Assembly (NCBI GenBank): GCA_001515955.1
Contig: LOES01000227.1
Coordinates: 1-8,607 of the forward strand
Length of the DNA: 8,607 bases
Direction: 5' to 3'
Source: Clostridia bacterium BRH_c25
Lineage (GTDB): Bacteria; Bacillota_A; Clostridia; Lutisporales; Lutisporaceae
This document shows positions 1-5,742 of the stretch, piece by piece; position 1 is the first letter of the stretch, and every line of letters starts with the position of its first letter. Position numbers and translations under genes: made by a program. Under the pieces are notes generated by a model that was given only the letters and a program-made list of their open reading frames with translations, searched no databases and had not been told where the DNA came from.

Positions 1-1153
1 ATCCTTTATAGGTGGTTTGGTAGGGGTTTTTGCCCTGATGTTTATTGCACCTCCAATGGCTGATTTCTCATTGAAGATCGGGCCGGCCGAATACTTTATG
101 CTGGCTATGTTTGGTTTGTCAATGGTAGCTGTAGCCGGAAAGGGTGATACGGCTAAAGGATTAATACTCGGATGTTTGGGTCTACTCTTTTCCTTCGTAG
201 GAATTGATGTAATTACCGGAGCAGAAAGATTTACTTTTGGAAGTACTTTTCTGGAAGACGGGATATCTACTGTAAGCGCCACAATTGGCTTGTTTGCCCT
301 CTCTCAAGTGTTTATACTTGCAGAAGAAGGAGGCAGCATAGCAGGTGAATTTACATTGGTAACCAGGCCTTGGAAAGGAATCCGTGCTACAATAAAGTAC
401 TGGTATGTTACAATACGCTCCGCCATACTGGGTGTTTCCATAGGAATGATACCTGGAATAGGAATATCTACAGCCAGTATCCTGTCTTATATTGCTGAGA
501 AGAGGATATCAAAAAATCCTGAATCTTACGGTGAAGGCAATATCAGAGGTGTTATCGCTCCTCAGGCAGCTTCGAATGCCTGTGTAAGTGGAGAACTCAT
601 ACCCGCTTTCGCACTGGGAATTCCGGGAGGCGCAACAGCTGCCATATTTCTGGCTGCAATGACCATGCATGGTCTCAGGCCGGGTCTTAGCTTCTTTACA
701 TCAGGGGGAGTGCTGGTTGATACGGTTTTCCTGGGAATGATTATGGCACAGTTTGTTATATTGTTCTTTGGGTTAACAGCTACGCCGCTTCTGGCAAAAA
801 TCACTAAGATACCAAACGCAATCCTGGTGCCGGTAATTATGGCTCTCTGCTTTGTAGGTGCATTCTCAGTAAATAATTATATTGAAGATGTTATTGTTGC
901 TGTAATTTTCGGAGTTATGGGATATGTACTGTTTAAGAACAAATGGCCTGTACAATGTCTTGTTCTTGGATTGGTGCTGGGAGAGATTGCTGAGAGCAAC
1001 TTCCATCGCGCAATGCAGATTTCAAACGGATCATACGGTATATTTGTACAGAAGCCTATTTCTCTCGTACTATTTATTTCAATTATTGCAATTTTAGGTT
1101 GGACTTATTTTGGGAACACAATTAAAGGGAAAATAAAAAGTGCAAAAGCTTAA
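1..1153 (+). CDS. tctA: TctA-family tripartite tricarboxylate transporter permease, 5' end missing
   Basis: Large membrane subunit of a TctABC-type solute transporter, which imports carboxylates with a periplasmic or lipoprotein binding protein (TctC) and a small membrane subunit (TctB). The reading frame is open from base 2 at the window edge, so the gene starts outside; about 383 residues are visible, against roughly 500 in the family. Family signs are the run GGLVGVFALMFIAPPMADF near the left end, followed by GPAEYFMLAMFGLS, then PGIGISTASILSYIAEKR (about residues 150-167) and the duplicated-type motif ALGIPGGATAAIFLAAMT followed by HGLRPG. Many hydrophobic segments fit a polytopic protein. 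It ends with TAA just before a terminator hairpin. The substrate cannot be told from the permease alone, and the first TctA half-repeat is largely outside the window. The family call is secure. Confidence 0.93.
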   Translation, partial: SFIGGLVGVFALMFIAPPMADFSLKIGPAEYFMLAMFGLSMVAVAGKGDTAKGLILGCLGLLFSFVGIDVITGAERFTFGSTFLEDGISTVSATIGLFALSQVFILAEEGGSIAGEFTLVTRPWKGIRATIKYWYVTIRSAILGVSIGMIPGIGISTASILSYIAEKRISKNPESYGEGNIRGVIAPQAASNACVSGELIPAFALGIPGGATAAIFLAAMTMHGLRPGLSFFTSGGVLVDTVFLGMIMAQFVILFFGLTATPLLAKITKIPNAILVPVIMALCFVGAFSVNNYIEDVIVAVIFGVMGYVLFKNKWPVQCLVLGLVLGEIAESNFHRAMQISNGSYGIFVQKPISLVLFISIIAILGWTYFGNTIKGKIKSAKA

Positions 1154-1175
1154 AGTGAATAATGACAAAATAAAA

Positions 1176-1235
1176 GGTGATGTATATTGGGGTGATGCTT
1201 CAGGCCCCATTTACACCACCATTCTATTTTTTTAT
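1176..1235. terminator. Bidirectional intrinsic terminator between tctA and the FrhB-like gene
   Basis: A long interrupted stem runs from 1176 to 1220. The outer arm GGTGATGTA (1176-1184) pairs with TTTACACCACC with one mismatch. The inner arm TGGGGTGA (1188-1195) pairs across a TGCT loop with TCAggCCCCA, with two bulged G. A T-rich run (ATTCTATTTTTTTATTT) follows on the plus strand, and TTTTATTTTG follows on the minus strand, so it can serve both convergent genes. The FrhB-like stop codon lies inside the plus-side T-run. Confidence 0.75.
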
Positions 1236-2360
1236 TTGAAAGCAGTTGACTTCGCTAATGATATGCTGCAGGCTTTGAAAATCGGCATGCTGTATCTGAA
1301 GTAAAAAGGAATCCCTTTGTTTCGGTATTTGAAGATTTCCAGCCACTATTCGCGGGTTGCCCTTTAAAGCACTGTCGAAGAGCGTTTGTGTGAGTTCGAC
1401 ACTGCCTTTATTCTTCAAAATGTCAAGAAGCTTGTCTCCTTTTGAGTTATTGCTTAAGATTAACGACACGCCAAGGTCGTTTTTATATTCCTTCGGAACA
1501 CCCCAATAATCTGCCAGTGTCAGGTCACCTTGCCGGGGCACACTGCAAAAGGGGCAATTGTAGCAGGCATCATTTAAATATAAGTCGCTGAGGAAGCCGA
1601 CCAGGAATGGATCTTTGCGGAAGGTTTCCGAATAACAGCTTCCATCAGTAAAATCAATATGTATCCGGAATTTAGACCAGCCATTCTCTTTATTGCGGAA
1701 GTTGATGGATTTAATTATGCGGGAATCGCTTACATGTTCCAGATACTTATGAAAAACAACGACAGAAGGTGTGCCGTGGCAAACAAGATCGAGGGTAATC
1801 AGGTTTTCACCATCGACAAAATTATGAAGAGCTGCCACCTGACAAGGTAAACCTGAGAACAATACAATTCTGCTGCTTCTGATAATTTGCTCAATTTCCT
1901 TATAAGCTAAACCAACGTTGCTTTGGAGATATTTAGAGCCTCGGAAGGTTAGTAGGCCATAGTTGGATTCTGCCTTTGCATGACATAGTGTCCAGCCGGA
2001 TTTCCAGCTTACTCCATATACAATGCCGCCCAAAGCCAGAACAGCATTTGCAAGCTCGGTAAAGATTCCGCCTGAAGAACTGTGCTCACGAAGTGTCTCG
2101 TTCTTAGTCCAGGCAGCATAGGATAATATATTTTCTGAGGACCTGTTTTGGGAACAGGCATATGAGTTTGCCGATACAGGACATCCTTTGGAGCAAAGAC
2201 CGCAGTTGCTGCAGCGATTTTCTATTAATTCAGGATGATAGAAGCCATAGGGGGATAATGTCATTCTTATGGCATTGTTGGGACATGCATTGTAACAGGC
2301 AAAACAGCCTGTGCACTTATCATATGGTATTATATGTAATATACTATTATTAAAAGGCAT
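1224..2360 (-). CDS. Coenzyme F420 hydrogenase/dehydrogenase beta-subunit-like iron-sulfur flavoprotein
   Basis: A 378-residue protein of the FrhB/FdhB family, cytosolic electron-transfer flavoproteins that carry iron-sulfur clusters. The N-terminus holds two ferredoxin-type cluster motifs: C16-x2-C19-x2-C22-x3-C26-P and C50-x2-C53-x2-C56-x3-C60-P. The FrhB N- and C-terminal domains follow, with SSSGGIF (94-100), GLPCQ (170-174), D191-x2-CHGTPS, and a late cysteine set C266-x2-C269-x2-C272 followed by GDLTLADYWG. Family members reduce F420 in archaea. In Clostridia, which generally lack F420, similar proteins are often found beside polysaccharide pyruvyltransferase genes and their electron partner is unknown. 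No such neighbour is seen here; the gene stands alone, divergent from ubiX. The ATG start has a GGCGGGG tract 8 bases upstream as a modest ribosome binding site. The family is secure and the role unknown. Confidence 0.88.
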   Translation of the reverse strand: MPFNNSILHIIPYDKCTGCFACYNACPNNAIRMTLSPYGFYHPELIENRCSNCGLCSKGCPVSANSYACSQNRSSENILSYAAWTKNETLREHSSSGGIFTELANAVLALGGIVYGVSWKSGWTLCHAKAESNYGLLTFRGSKYLQSNVGLAYKEIEQIIRSSRIVLFSGLPCQVAALHNFVDGENLITLDLVCHGTPSVVVFHKYLEHVSDSRIIKSINFRNKENGWSKFRIHIDFTDGSCYSETFRKDPFLVGFLSDLYLNDACYNCPFCSVPRQGDLTLADYWGVPKEYKNDLGVSLILSNNSKGDKLLDILKNKGSVELTQTLFDSALKGNPRIVAGNLQIPKQRDSFLLQIQHADFQSLQHIISEVNCFQIKK

Positions 2361-2422
2361 ATCAGTACCCCGCCAATTTATTTGGAATATATGTATTTCA
2401 ACGGATTTGCTTTAATAACAAT

Positions 2423-2428
2423 ATTATA
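2423..2428 (-). promoter_or_regulatory. Candidate -10 element for the FrhB-like gene
   Basis: A perfect TATAAT on the minus strand lies about 63 bases before the ATG. The -35 position at 17-bp spacing (TAGCCT) is poor, so this is a tentative promoter supported mainly by the -10 and by its place in a divergent intergenic region. Confidence 0.35.
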
Positions 2429-2451
2429 CAGGATTAGTTCCGGACAGGCTA

Positions 2452-2460
2452 TGATATACT
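2452..2460 (+). promoter_or_regulatory. Candidate extended -10 promoter for ubiX-lpdD
   Basis: TGATATACT matches the extended -10 pattern TGnTATAAT. No good -35 is seen, as is common for extended -10 promoters. A transcript starting near 2467 would have a leader of about 42 bases ending in the AAAGGAG ribosome binding site of ubiX. Confidence 0.5.
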
Positions 2461-2508
2461 ATAAAAAAGGCGTATAGAAATTTTTACTTATGTAAAGGAG
2501 TGTCAGAT

Positions 2509-3063
2509 TTGAAAATCATAGTAGGGATTAGTGGTGCATCAGGTGCCATTTATGGGATAAGATTACTGGAGGAATTGAAAAAAAGGAAGGTTGAAACCCA
2601 TTTGATAATGAGCAGGTGGGGTGCGGTAACAATTGCCAAGGAAACAGATTATTCGGTGGAATGGGTAAATTCCCTTGCTGATAAAGTATATAAAGAAGAC
2701 GATGTGAGTGCGGCAATATCCAGCGGCTCTTTTCAAACTAACGGTATGATTATAGCTCCTTGCAGCATGAAGACGCTGAGTGGGATTGCCAATGGGTATG
2801 CAGAGGACTTGTTGGCCAGGGCAGCCGATGTTTGTATCAAGGAAAGAAGAAAGCTTATTCTGGTGGCAAGAGAAACTCCCCTCAATGCCATACACCTGGA
2901 AAACATGTTGAAGCTCTCGAGGATTGGAGTTGAAATTATGCCGCCGGTTCCGGCATTCTATTCAAGACCTCAAACTATTGATGATATTGTTAACCATACA
3001 GTAGGCCGGATCATGGATCATATCGGTTTGGAAAACCAACTCTTTACCAGGTGGGAGGGATAG
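2509..3063 (+). CDS. ubiX: Flavin prenyltransferase UbiX
   Basis: Makes prenylated FMN (prFMN) by attaching a dimethylallyl group to reduced FMN; prFMN is the cofactor of UbiD-family decarboxylases. The protein of 184 residues has the usual family length. Visible signatures are the FMN-binding GISGASGA at residues 6-13, APCSMKTLSGIANG in the middle, RETPLN followed by HLENM, and PAFYSRPQTIDD near the end. The start is set at TTG 2509: AAAGGAG (2494-2500) sits 8 bases upstream, and the resulting N-terminus, MKIIVGISGASGA, is typical of UbiX. An in-frame GTG at 2500 overlaps that ribosome binding site and is not credible. The stop is two bases before the next gene's start, so the pair is co-transcribed. 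No ubiD is in the window. Confidence 0.95.
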   Translation: MKIIVGISGASGAIYGIRLLEELKKRKVETHLIMSRWGAVTIAKETDYSVEWVNSLADKVYKEDDVSAAISSGSFQTNGMIIAPCSMKTLSGIANGYAEDLLARAADVCIKERRKLILVARETPLNAIHLENMLKLSRIGVEIMPPVPAFYSRPQTIDDIVNHTVGRIMDHIGLENQLFTRWEG

Positions 3064-3065
3064 GG

Positions 3066-3440
3066 ATGCTGCCTCAGATTTATGAAAAAGTCGAGGATGG
3101 AATATTTTCTCTTGAGGCCTTACTTGTGTTAACGGATAATGGCATTATGTTGTTTGTAGGCGGAGGGGAAAAACCACATATAGGGACTGTAGTTATAAGC
3201 CAGCCCCGTCCAAGCATGAAGGGCGGCAATGGTATCAGCTGCACCACTTCAGTAACAAACATGCTATCACATAAAGATGATTTGATAATAATTCCCATAG
3301 CTGAGGCTGTTTGCAAAAAAGCAAATACAGTAGTTGCAGCCTCGGGAGGGGTTCATATTGATGCTGCTGAAGAATTTGATATAAAAAGGTTAATGGATAA
3401 CATGGAGGAAATCACAAAGAAGCTGCTGGCTAGACTGTAA
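3066..3440 (+). CDS. lpdD: LpdD-like prenylated-flavin chaperone (small UbiD-associated protein)
   Basis: A 124-residue cytosolic protein that matches, by remembered pattern, the LpdD-like family. LpdD is named from the Lactobacillus plantarum gallate decarboxylase system and is thought to help deliver or mature prFMN for a UbiD-type decarboxylase. Diagnostic segments are VGGGEKPHIG (about 31-40), PRPSMKGGNG, LSHKDDLI with HKDD at 69-72, and GGVHID (94-99). The ATG at 3066 is chosen because a GGGAGGG site lies about 6 bases before it; an in-frame GTG at 3051 overlaps ubiX and lacks a site. The gene follows ubiX with a 2-base gap, which supports a shared prFMN role. In L. plantarum too, the UbiX-like and LpdD genes are adjacent while the decarboxylase gene is distant. 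The function is inferred from family and neighbour. Confidence 0.78.
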   Translation: MLPQIYEKVEDGIFSLEALLVLTDNGIMLFVGGGEKPHIGTVVISQPRPSMKGGNGISCTTSVTNMLSHKDDLIIIPIAEAVCKKANTVVAASGGVHIDAAEEFDIKRLMDNMEEITKKLLARL

Positions 3441-3462
3441 TGAAACAGCCTCGTATTCATTT

Positions 3463-3789
3463 TCAGAAGCAGGCGTTTAACCTTGACAGTACTTCTGCCA
3501 GTAAAGCTTCAGCTATTTTTTCTATGAATTCTGCCTGCCTTGCAGTATAATCCAGCGACTTTAAGTGTTCTACTATAACAAAGCCGGAGGTAGTGCAACC
3601 TGACAGCCTAATATGCAGCGGGAATCTGCTATCGGTATTTGTTATAGGACAGCATATCGACAAGCCTGTCCTTCTGTTATAATCCATATTACTTACTACC
3701 AGGGCAGGCCTGCGGCCTTTCTGCTCGTGTCCCGATTGCGGGTTCAACGAAATCCAGCAGATATCTCCCTGATCCGGAACATATGCCAA
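3463..3789 (-). CDS. mazF: MazF-family endoribonuclease toxin
   Basis: A 108-residue type II toxin of the MazF/PemK (CcdB-like fold) family, which cleaves mRNA at short specific sequences when free of its antitoxin. Seen are QGDICWISLNP near the N-terminus, the conserved GRRPALVVSN (about 25-34) carrying the catalytic-site arginine, CCPITNT with the active-site threonine, and VEHLKSLDY with the helix that follows. The start is taken as TTG at 3789, two bases after the mazE stop, with GAGGAG 8 bases upstream inside the mazE 3' end. Longer starts inside mazE lack a site. The order antitoxin-toxin is the standard one for mazEF. The gene converges on lpdD with 22 bases between stops and no clear terminator. 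The cleavage sequence cannot be predicted from this view. Confidence 0.92.
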   Translation of the reverse strand: MAYVPDQGDICWISLNPQSGHEQKGRRPALVVSNMDYNRRTGLSICCPITNTDSRFPLHIRLSGCTTSGFVIVEHLKSLDYTARQAEFIEKIAEALLAEVLSRLNACF

Positions 3790-3791
3790 TA

Positions 3792-4043
3792 TTACCACTC
3801 CTCTTTGCCCGCCGGCTCGTTCCAATCGGGATCTTCCGGTTTATAATCCGCCTTGTAGTCTTCAAACAATTCATTTATCGTATATTTTTTGAGCTGGCGT
3901 TTTGGCTGGAATATTATTATCTTATCATCCTTCACGGATATTTCGACTGTATCTCCCTCGTTTAATTTTGCCTGATCCAATATATATCTGGGAATTCTTA
4001 CGCCTTGGCTGTTACCCCATTTCTGGACCTTGGTATTATACAT
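3792..4043 (-). CDS. mazE: MazE-family antitoxin (AbrB-like DNA-binding protein)
   Basis: An 83-residue antitoxin partner of the adjacent MazF. The N-terminal half is an AbrB/SpoVT-type swapped-hairpin DNA-binding domain: VQKWGNSQGVRIPRYIL at about 6-22, then GDTVEISVKDDKIIIF. The acidic C-terminal tail, with DPDW and PAGKEEW, is the usual MazF-binding, unfolding-prone region. It would repress its own operon alone or with MazF. A promoter lies just upstream. The AGGAG site (4059-4063) is 15 bases from the ATG, wider than normal, so translation may be weaker than expected or the start may differ. The stop is immediately followed by the mazF TTG, giving translational coupling. Confidence 0.93.
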   Translation of the reverse strand: MYNTKVQKWGNSQGVRIPRYILDQAKLNEGDTVEISVKDDKIIIFQPKRQLKKYTINELFEDYKADYKPEDPDWNEPAGKEEW

Positions 4044-4072
4044 ATAAATGTAAATAATCTCCTGGATGAACT

Positions 4073-4102
4073 AAGATATATTGGGCTGATTGAAAGTGTC
4101 AA
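4073..4102 (-). promoter_or_regulatory. mazEF promoter
   Basis: On the minus strand TTGACA (4102-4097), a perfect -35, is followed by TATATC after 16 bp or TATCTT after 18 bp as the -10. Transcription would start near 4067, leaving a leader of about 25 bases that holds the AGGAG site of mazE. Confidence 0.6.
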
Positions 4103-4145
4103 AGATAAGGCGATTAATGGGCTTAAGTATTAAAAAGGGGTACAT

Positions 4146-4376
4146 ATGGCTTTTTCAATTAGACTTGATGTAAAGGGATTTGACAAGCGGATAAAGCAAC
4201 TGACTGAAGAAATTGAGAGGCATGAGACTGCAAAATCAATACTTGCACAAAGCATTGCTGAACTTGAAACTATTGAAAATAAGGGCCTTTATCCTTTGTT
4301 TTTGAAGGGGGTAACAATGTGGAATATGAGAGTTTTTTGGGGAAAGGTTTTTGCTGCTAATATACCACCATTATAA
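4146..4376 (+). CDS. Unrecognised 76-residue protein, possibly a remnant
   Basis: I do not recognise a family. The ATG has AAAAGGGG with 5 bases of spacing, so translation is plausible. Residues about 10-46 are charged and helical (FDKRIKQLTEEIERHETAK and on to ENKG), suggesting a coiled coil. The last 20 or so residues (from VTMWNM to the stop) look unlike the rest and may be out-of-frame tail added by a rearrangement. The next reading frame, starting at 4361, is a headless coiled-coil regulator remnant. The two overlap slightly and may both result from a deletion between phage or plasmid-type genes. Nothing ties it to mazEF apart from its position. Confidence 0.4.
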   Translation: MAFSIRLDVKGFDKRIKQLTEEIERHETAKSILAQSIAELETIENKGLYPLFLKGVTMWNMRVFWGKVFAANIPPL

Positions 4377-4735
4377 ATCAAAGAGAGAATGGACTCAATT
4401 ACAGCGCAATAAAAAAATTTTTCGAGAGTCAGGAAGAGATAGTAGAGTATGAGAAAGAGGAAGTACGCCAGGATTTAGTGATCCAAAACAAGAGCTTGGA
4501 TAAGCTCATAGAAATAATTCAAACAAGTGTCGAGAACGCAGTAGAATCAAAGCTAGAAGGCTTGACAAAACAACTTGATGAAATAAAGGAGCAGAACCAG
4601 GAGCTGCAGAATAAATTAGAAGAGCAACAGGAGCGACATTTCGCAAACATTGATGATAAGCTCAACAAATGGAGAGATGAAGCAGCTGCAGCAAAAGAAA
4701 AACCAAAAGGGATTTTTAGCCGGTTTTTTAAATAA
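4361..4735 (+). pseudogene. Headless coiled-coil regulator remnant (MerR-like phage/plasmid type)
   Basis: The frame is open from 4361, directly after a TAA at 4358-4360, to the stop at 4733-4735, about 124 codons. The first codons read TTIINQRENGLNYSAIKKFF, which resembles the last helices of a MerR-type DNA-binding domain. Next comes an acidic linker, then a long heptad-rich coiled coil (from about 4478: NKSLDKLIEIIQ, KQLDEIKEQNQELQNKLEEQQ) and a basic aromatic end, GIFSRFFK. This layout recalls phage and plasmid helix-turn-helix proteins with a C-terminal coiled coil, but that link is inference. The helix-turn-helix itself is missing and there is no credible start: a GTG at 4478 exists but has only a weak AGGA upstream and would give an 85-residue coiled coil without DNA-binding domain. 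A terminator hairpin follows. Confidence 0.5.
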
Positions 4736-4737
4736 TT

Positions 4738-4857
4738 TACTATCACTTAAAGGTAGTATAAATTAATTATAAAGTGAGCAGAAACATAGTAAAATCAATG
4801 CAAAAAATAAAATTGTAGCGTTGATTTTTACTTTTTTATACGGTAAGAGTGATAGTA
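4738..4857. repeat. Perfect 10-bp inverted repeat enclosing the terminator hairpin
   Basis: TACTATCACT (4738-4747) is the exact reverse complement of AGTGATAGTA (4848-4857), 100 bases apart. Flanking bases extend the match imperfectly. The right arm overlaps the next hairpin by two bases. It may be a long-range RNA stem or the ends of a small non-coding element. Confidence 0.5.
4791..4837 (+). terminator. Intrinsic terminator after the regulator remnant
   Basis: AAAATCAATGC (4791-4801) pairs with GCGTTGATTTT (4818-4828), 11 bp with one G-T wobble and a 16-base loop. TTACTTTTTT follows at 4829-4837. It is placed 56 bases after the stop at 4735. Confidence 0.6.
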
Positions 4858-4895
4858 CAAAATAAGTAGAGCTCATCTGCTCTACTTATTTTGTA
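4856..4895. repeat. 17-bp perfect hairpin
   Basis: TACAAAATAAGTAGAGC (4856-4872) and GCTCTACTTATTTTGTA (4879-4895) pair perfectly around a 6-base loop, TCATCT. A-rich and T-rich arm ends give it the shape of a bidirectional terminator, yet no gene ends directly beside it on the left, because another terminator already lies at 4791-4837. Confidence 0.7.
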
Positions 4896-4921
4896 TAGTT
4901 AATTTACGGTTATTAACCAGG

Positions 4922-4967
4922 TGTCCCTAGAACCCTTAAAAATAATTTAACATAAGGGCTAAGGACA
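4922..4967. repeat. Imperfect inverted repeat
   Basis: TGTCCCTAGAACCCTTA (4922-4938) pairs with TAAGGGCTAAGGACA (4953-4967) with a two-base bulge and one wobble, around a 14-base AT-rich loop. It is the third hairpin in a row and lies downstream of higA on the minus strand. Confidence 0.55.
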
Positions 4968-4972
4968 TACAA

Positions 4973-5001
4973 GTTTAGGTGCTAAAATTAAGCACCTAAA
5001 C
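4973..5001 (-). terminator. Hairpin at the higA stop, possible terminator
   Basis: GTTTAGGTGCT pairs with AGCACCTAAAC, 11 perfect base pairs with a 7-base AT loop. The stem includes the TAG stop of higA. No good T-run follows on the minus strand (ACTTGTATG), so it may protect the 3' end rather than terminate. Confidence 0.45.
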
Positions 5002-5271
5002 AAGTTTTATTTCTATTTTCTTATCAAGTGCTGCAGCCACTTTCTGTATAAAATCCAGGGATGGATTATACTCTCCACTTTCAAGCCTTGATATGTTGGA
5101 TTGCTTAGTTCCTACTTTCAGGGCTAATTCTGCCTGGGTTATGTCTTTTTCTTTTCTGGCTTTTATAACTTGCTTTATCAATTCGTATTCAATAGCTAAA
5201 TTATCATATTCGGCCTTTACTTCCGGGTTTGAAAGTAATTCCTTTTTAATATCCTTCCAATCTCTATCCAT
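4996..5271 (-). CDS. higA: HigA-type antitoxin, XRE-family helix-turn-helix protein
   Basis: A 91-residue Cro/CI-type DNA-binding protein, antitoxin to the upstream RelE/HigB-like toxin. The helix-turn-helix covers about residues 34-88: KARKEKDITQAELALKVG, then TKQSNISRLESG (recognition helix, 55-66) and NPSLDFIQKVAAAL. The N-terminal 30 residues (WKDIKKELLSNPEVKAEYDNL) are the usual extra helices seen in HigA partners of Gp49-like toxins. The ATG at 5271 is chosen because GAGGAG sits 7 bases before it; an in-frame TTG at 5286 overlaps that site. It lies 47 bases after the toxin stop, the toxin-first order typical of higBA. It probably binds the palindromic sites in the operon promoter. Confidence 0.9.
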   Translation of the reverse strand: MDRDWKDIKKELLSNPEVKAEYDNLAIEYELIKQVIKARKEKDITQAELALKVGTKQSNISRLESGEYNPSLDFIQKVAAALDKKIEIKLV

Positions 5272-5318
5272 GTTTATTCTCCTCAATATTCTCTTATTAC
5301 TCTCTATATTCTCATATA

Positions 5319-5687
5319 CTATTTATTCTCTTTCTTACGGCTCTTATATTCTTCCATTCTGTTTTTCGCAATATTAAGTTCCCTCTTGGGTGTTTCTTCG
5401 GACTTCTTTGTGAAGCCATGAACTAAAATAAATTTGTTTCCATCAAAAAGAAAGTAGAATATTCGCATATTGTTATTTGAAAATTTTATCCTCAGTTCGT
5501 ACAGATCCTTATATTCATCACCTTCCAAATCTTTTGTATGAGGATATTGCAACCAAATGCCTAAATTTTCGAGTAAGTCAATTTCCCTAACTACTTTCGC
5601 CTGATGTTTGGCCGGTAAGGATATAATATAATCGCTTACTGGATCTTCACCGTTTTCTTTTCTAAAAAATTTTATTTCCCATATCAT
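5319..5687 (-). CDS. higB: HigB-type toxin, RelE superfamily (phage Gp49-like)
   Basis: A 122-residue toxin expected to cut mRNA on the ribosome, by family. Signatures are WEIKFFRKENGEDPVSDYI at the N-terminus, LYELRIKF (62-69), MRIFYFLFDGNKFILVHGFTKK with the conserved R75, H90 and K94/K95, then ETPKREL and A107-x2-R110. The lysine-rich tail, about residues 115-122, is longer than usual. The ATG at 5687 has no ribosome binding site: the upstream bases are AAAATATAAGT. The only promoter seen would start transcription at or within a base of this ATG, so translation may be leaderless. The antitoxin gene follows on the same transcript with its own strong site. Confidence 0.9.
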   Translation of the reverse strand: MIWEIKFFRKENGEDPVSDYIISLPAKHQAKVVREIDLLENLGIWLQYPHTKDLEGDEYKDLYELRIKFSNNNMRIFYFLFDGNKFILVHGFTKKSEETPKRELNIAKNRMEEYKSRKKENK

Positions 5688-5693
5688 ACTTAT

Positions 5694-5722
5694 ATTTTAT
5701 ATCATAAGCGATATAATTTCAA
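5694..5722 (-). promoter_or_regulatory. higBA promoter, predicted leaderless
   Basis: On the minus strand TTGAAA (5722-5717) and TAAAAT (5699-5694) are separated by exactly 17 bp. The expected start point, about 7 bases past the -10, falls on or next to the A of the higB ATG at 5687. One operator copy fills the spacer. Confidence 0.65.
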
Positions 5723-5742
5723 TATCATATATGATATAATTT
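5699..5742. promoter_or_regulatory. Two palindromic operators of the higBA operon
   Basis: Two 21-bp copies (5699-5719 and 5722-5742) differ only in three central bases and are spaced 23 bp start to start. Each has ATATC and GATAT half-sites; the second is a perfect 16-bp palindrome, ATATCATATATGATAT (5722-5737). Copy one lies between -10 and -35 and copy two abuts the -35, a layout for tight autorepression by HigA or HigBA. Confidence 0.75.

Noticed and set aside
562..804. Minus-strand frame inside the TctA permease gene
   Set aside because: Shadow of the permease coding sequence; no domain features.
2563..2895. Minus-strand frame of 110 codons inside ubiX
   Set aside because: Antisense to a clear ubiX; the translated sequence has no family features.
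3441..3484. Hairpin between lpdD and mazF as a terminator
   Set aside because: Eight base pairs with a bulge (AAACaGCCT with AGGCGTTT), a 19-base loop and no T-run on either side; it also lies partly within mazF.
5699..5742. Short repeats as a CRISPR array
   Set aside because: Only two copies, no unique spacers between them (2 bases apart), palindromic, and placed on a promoter; they fit operators.
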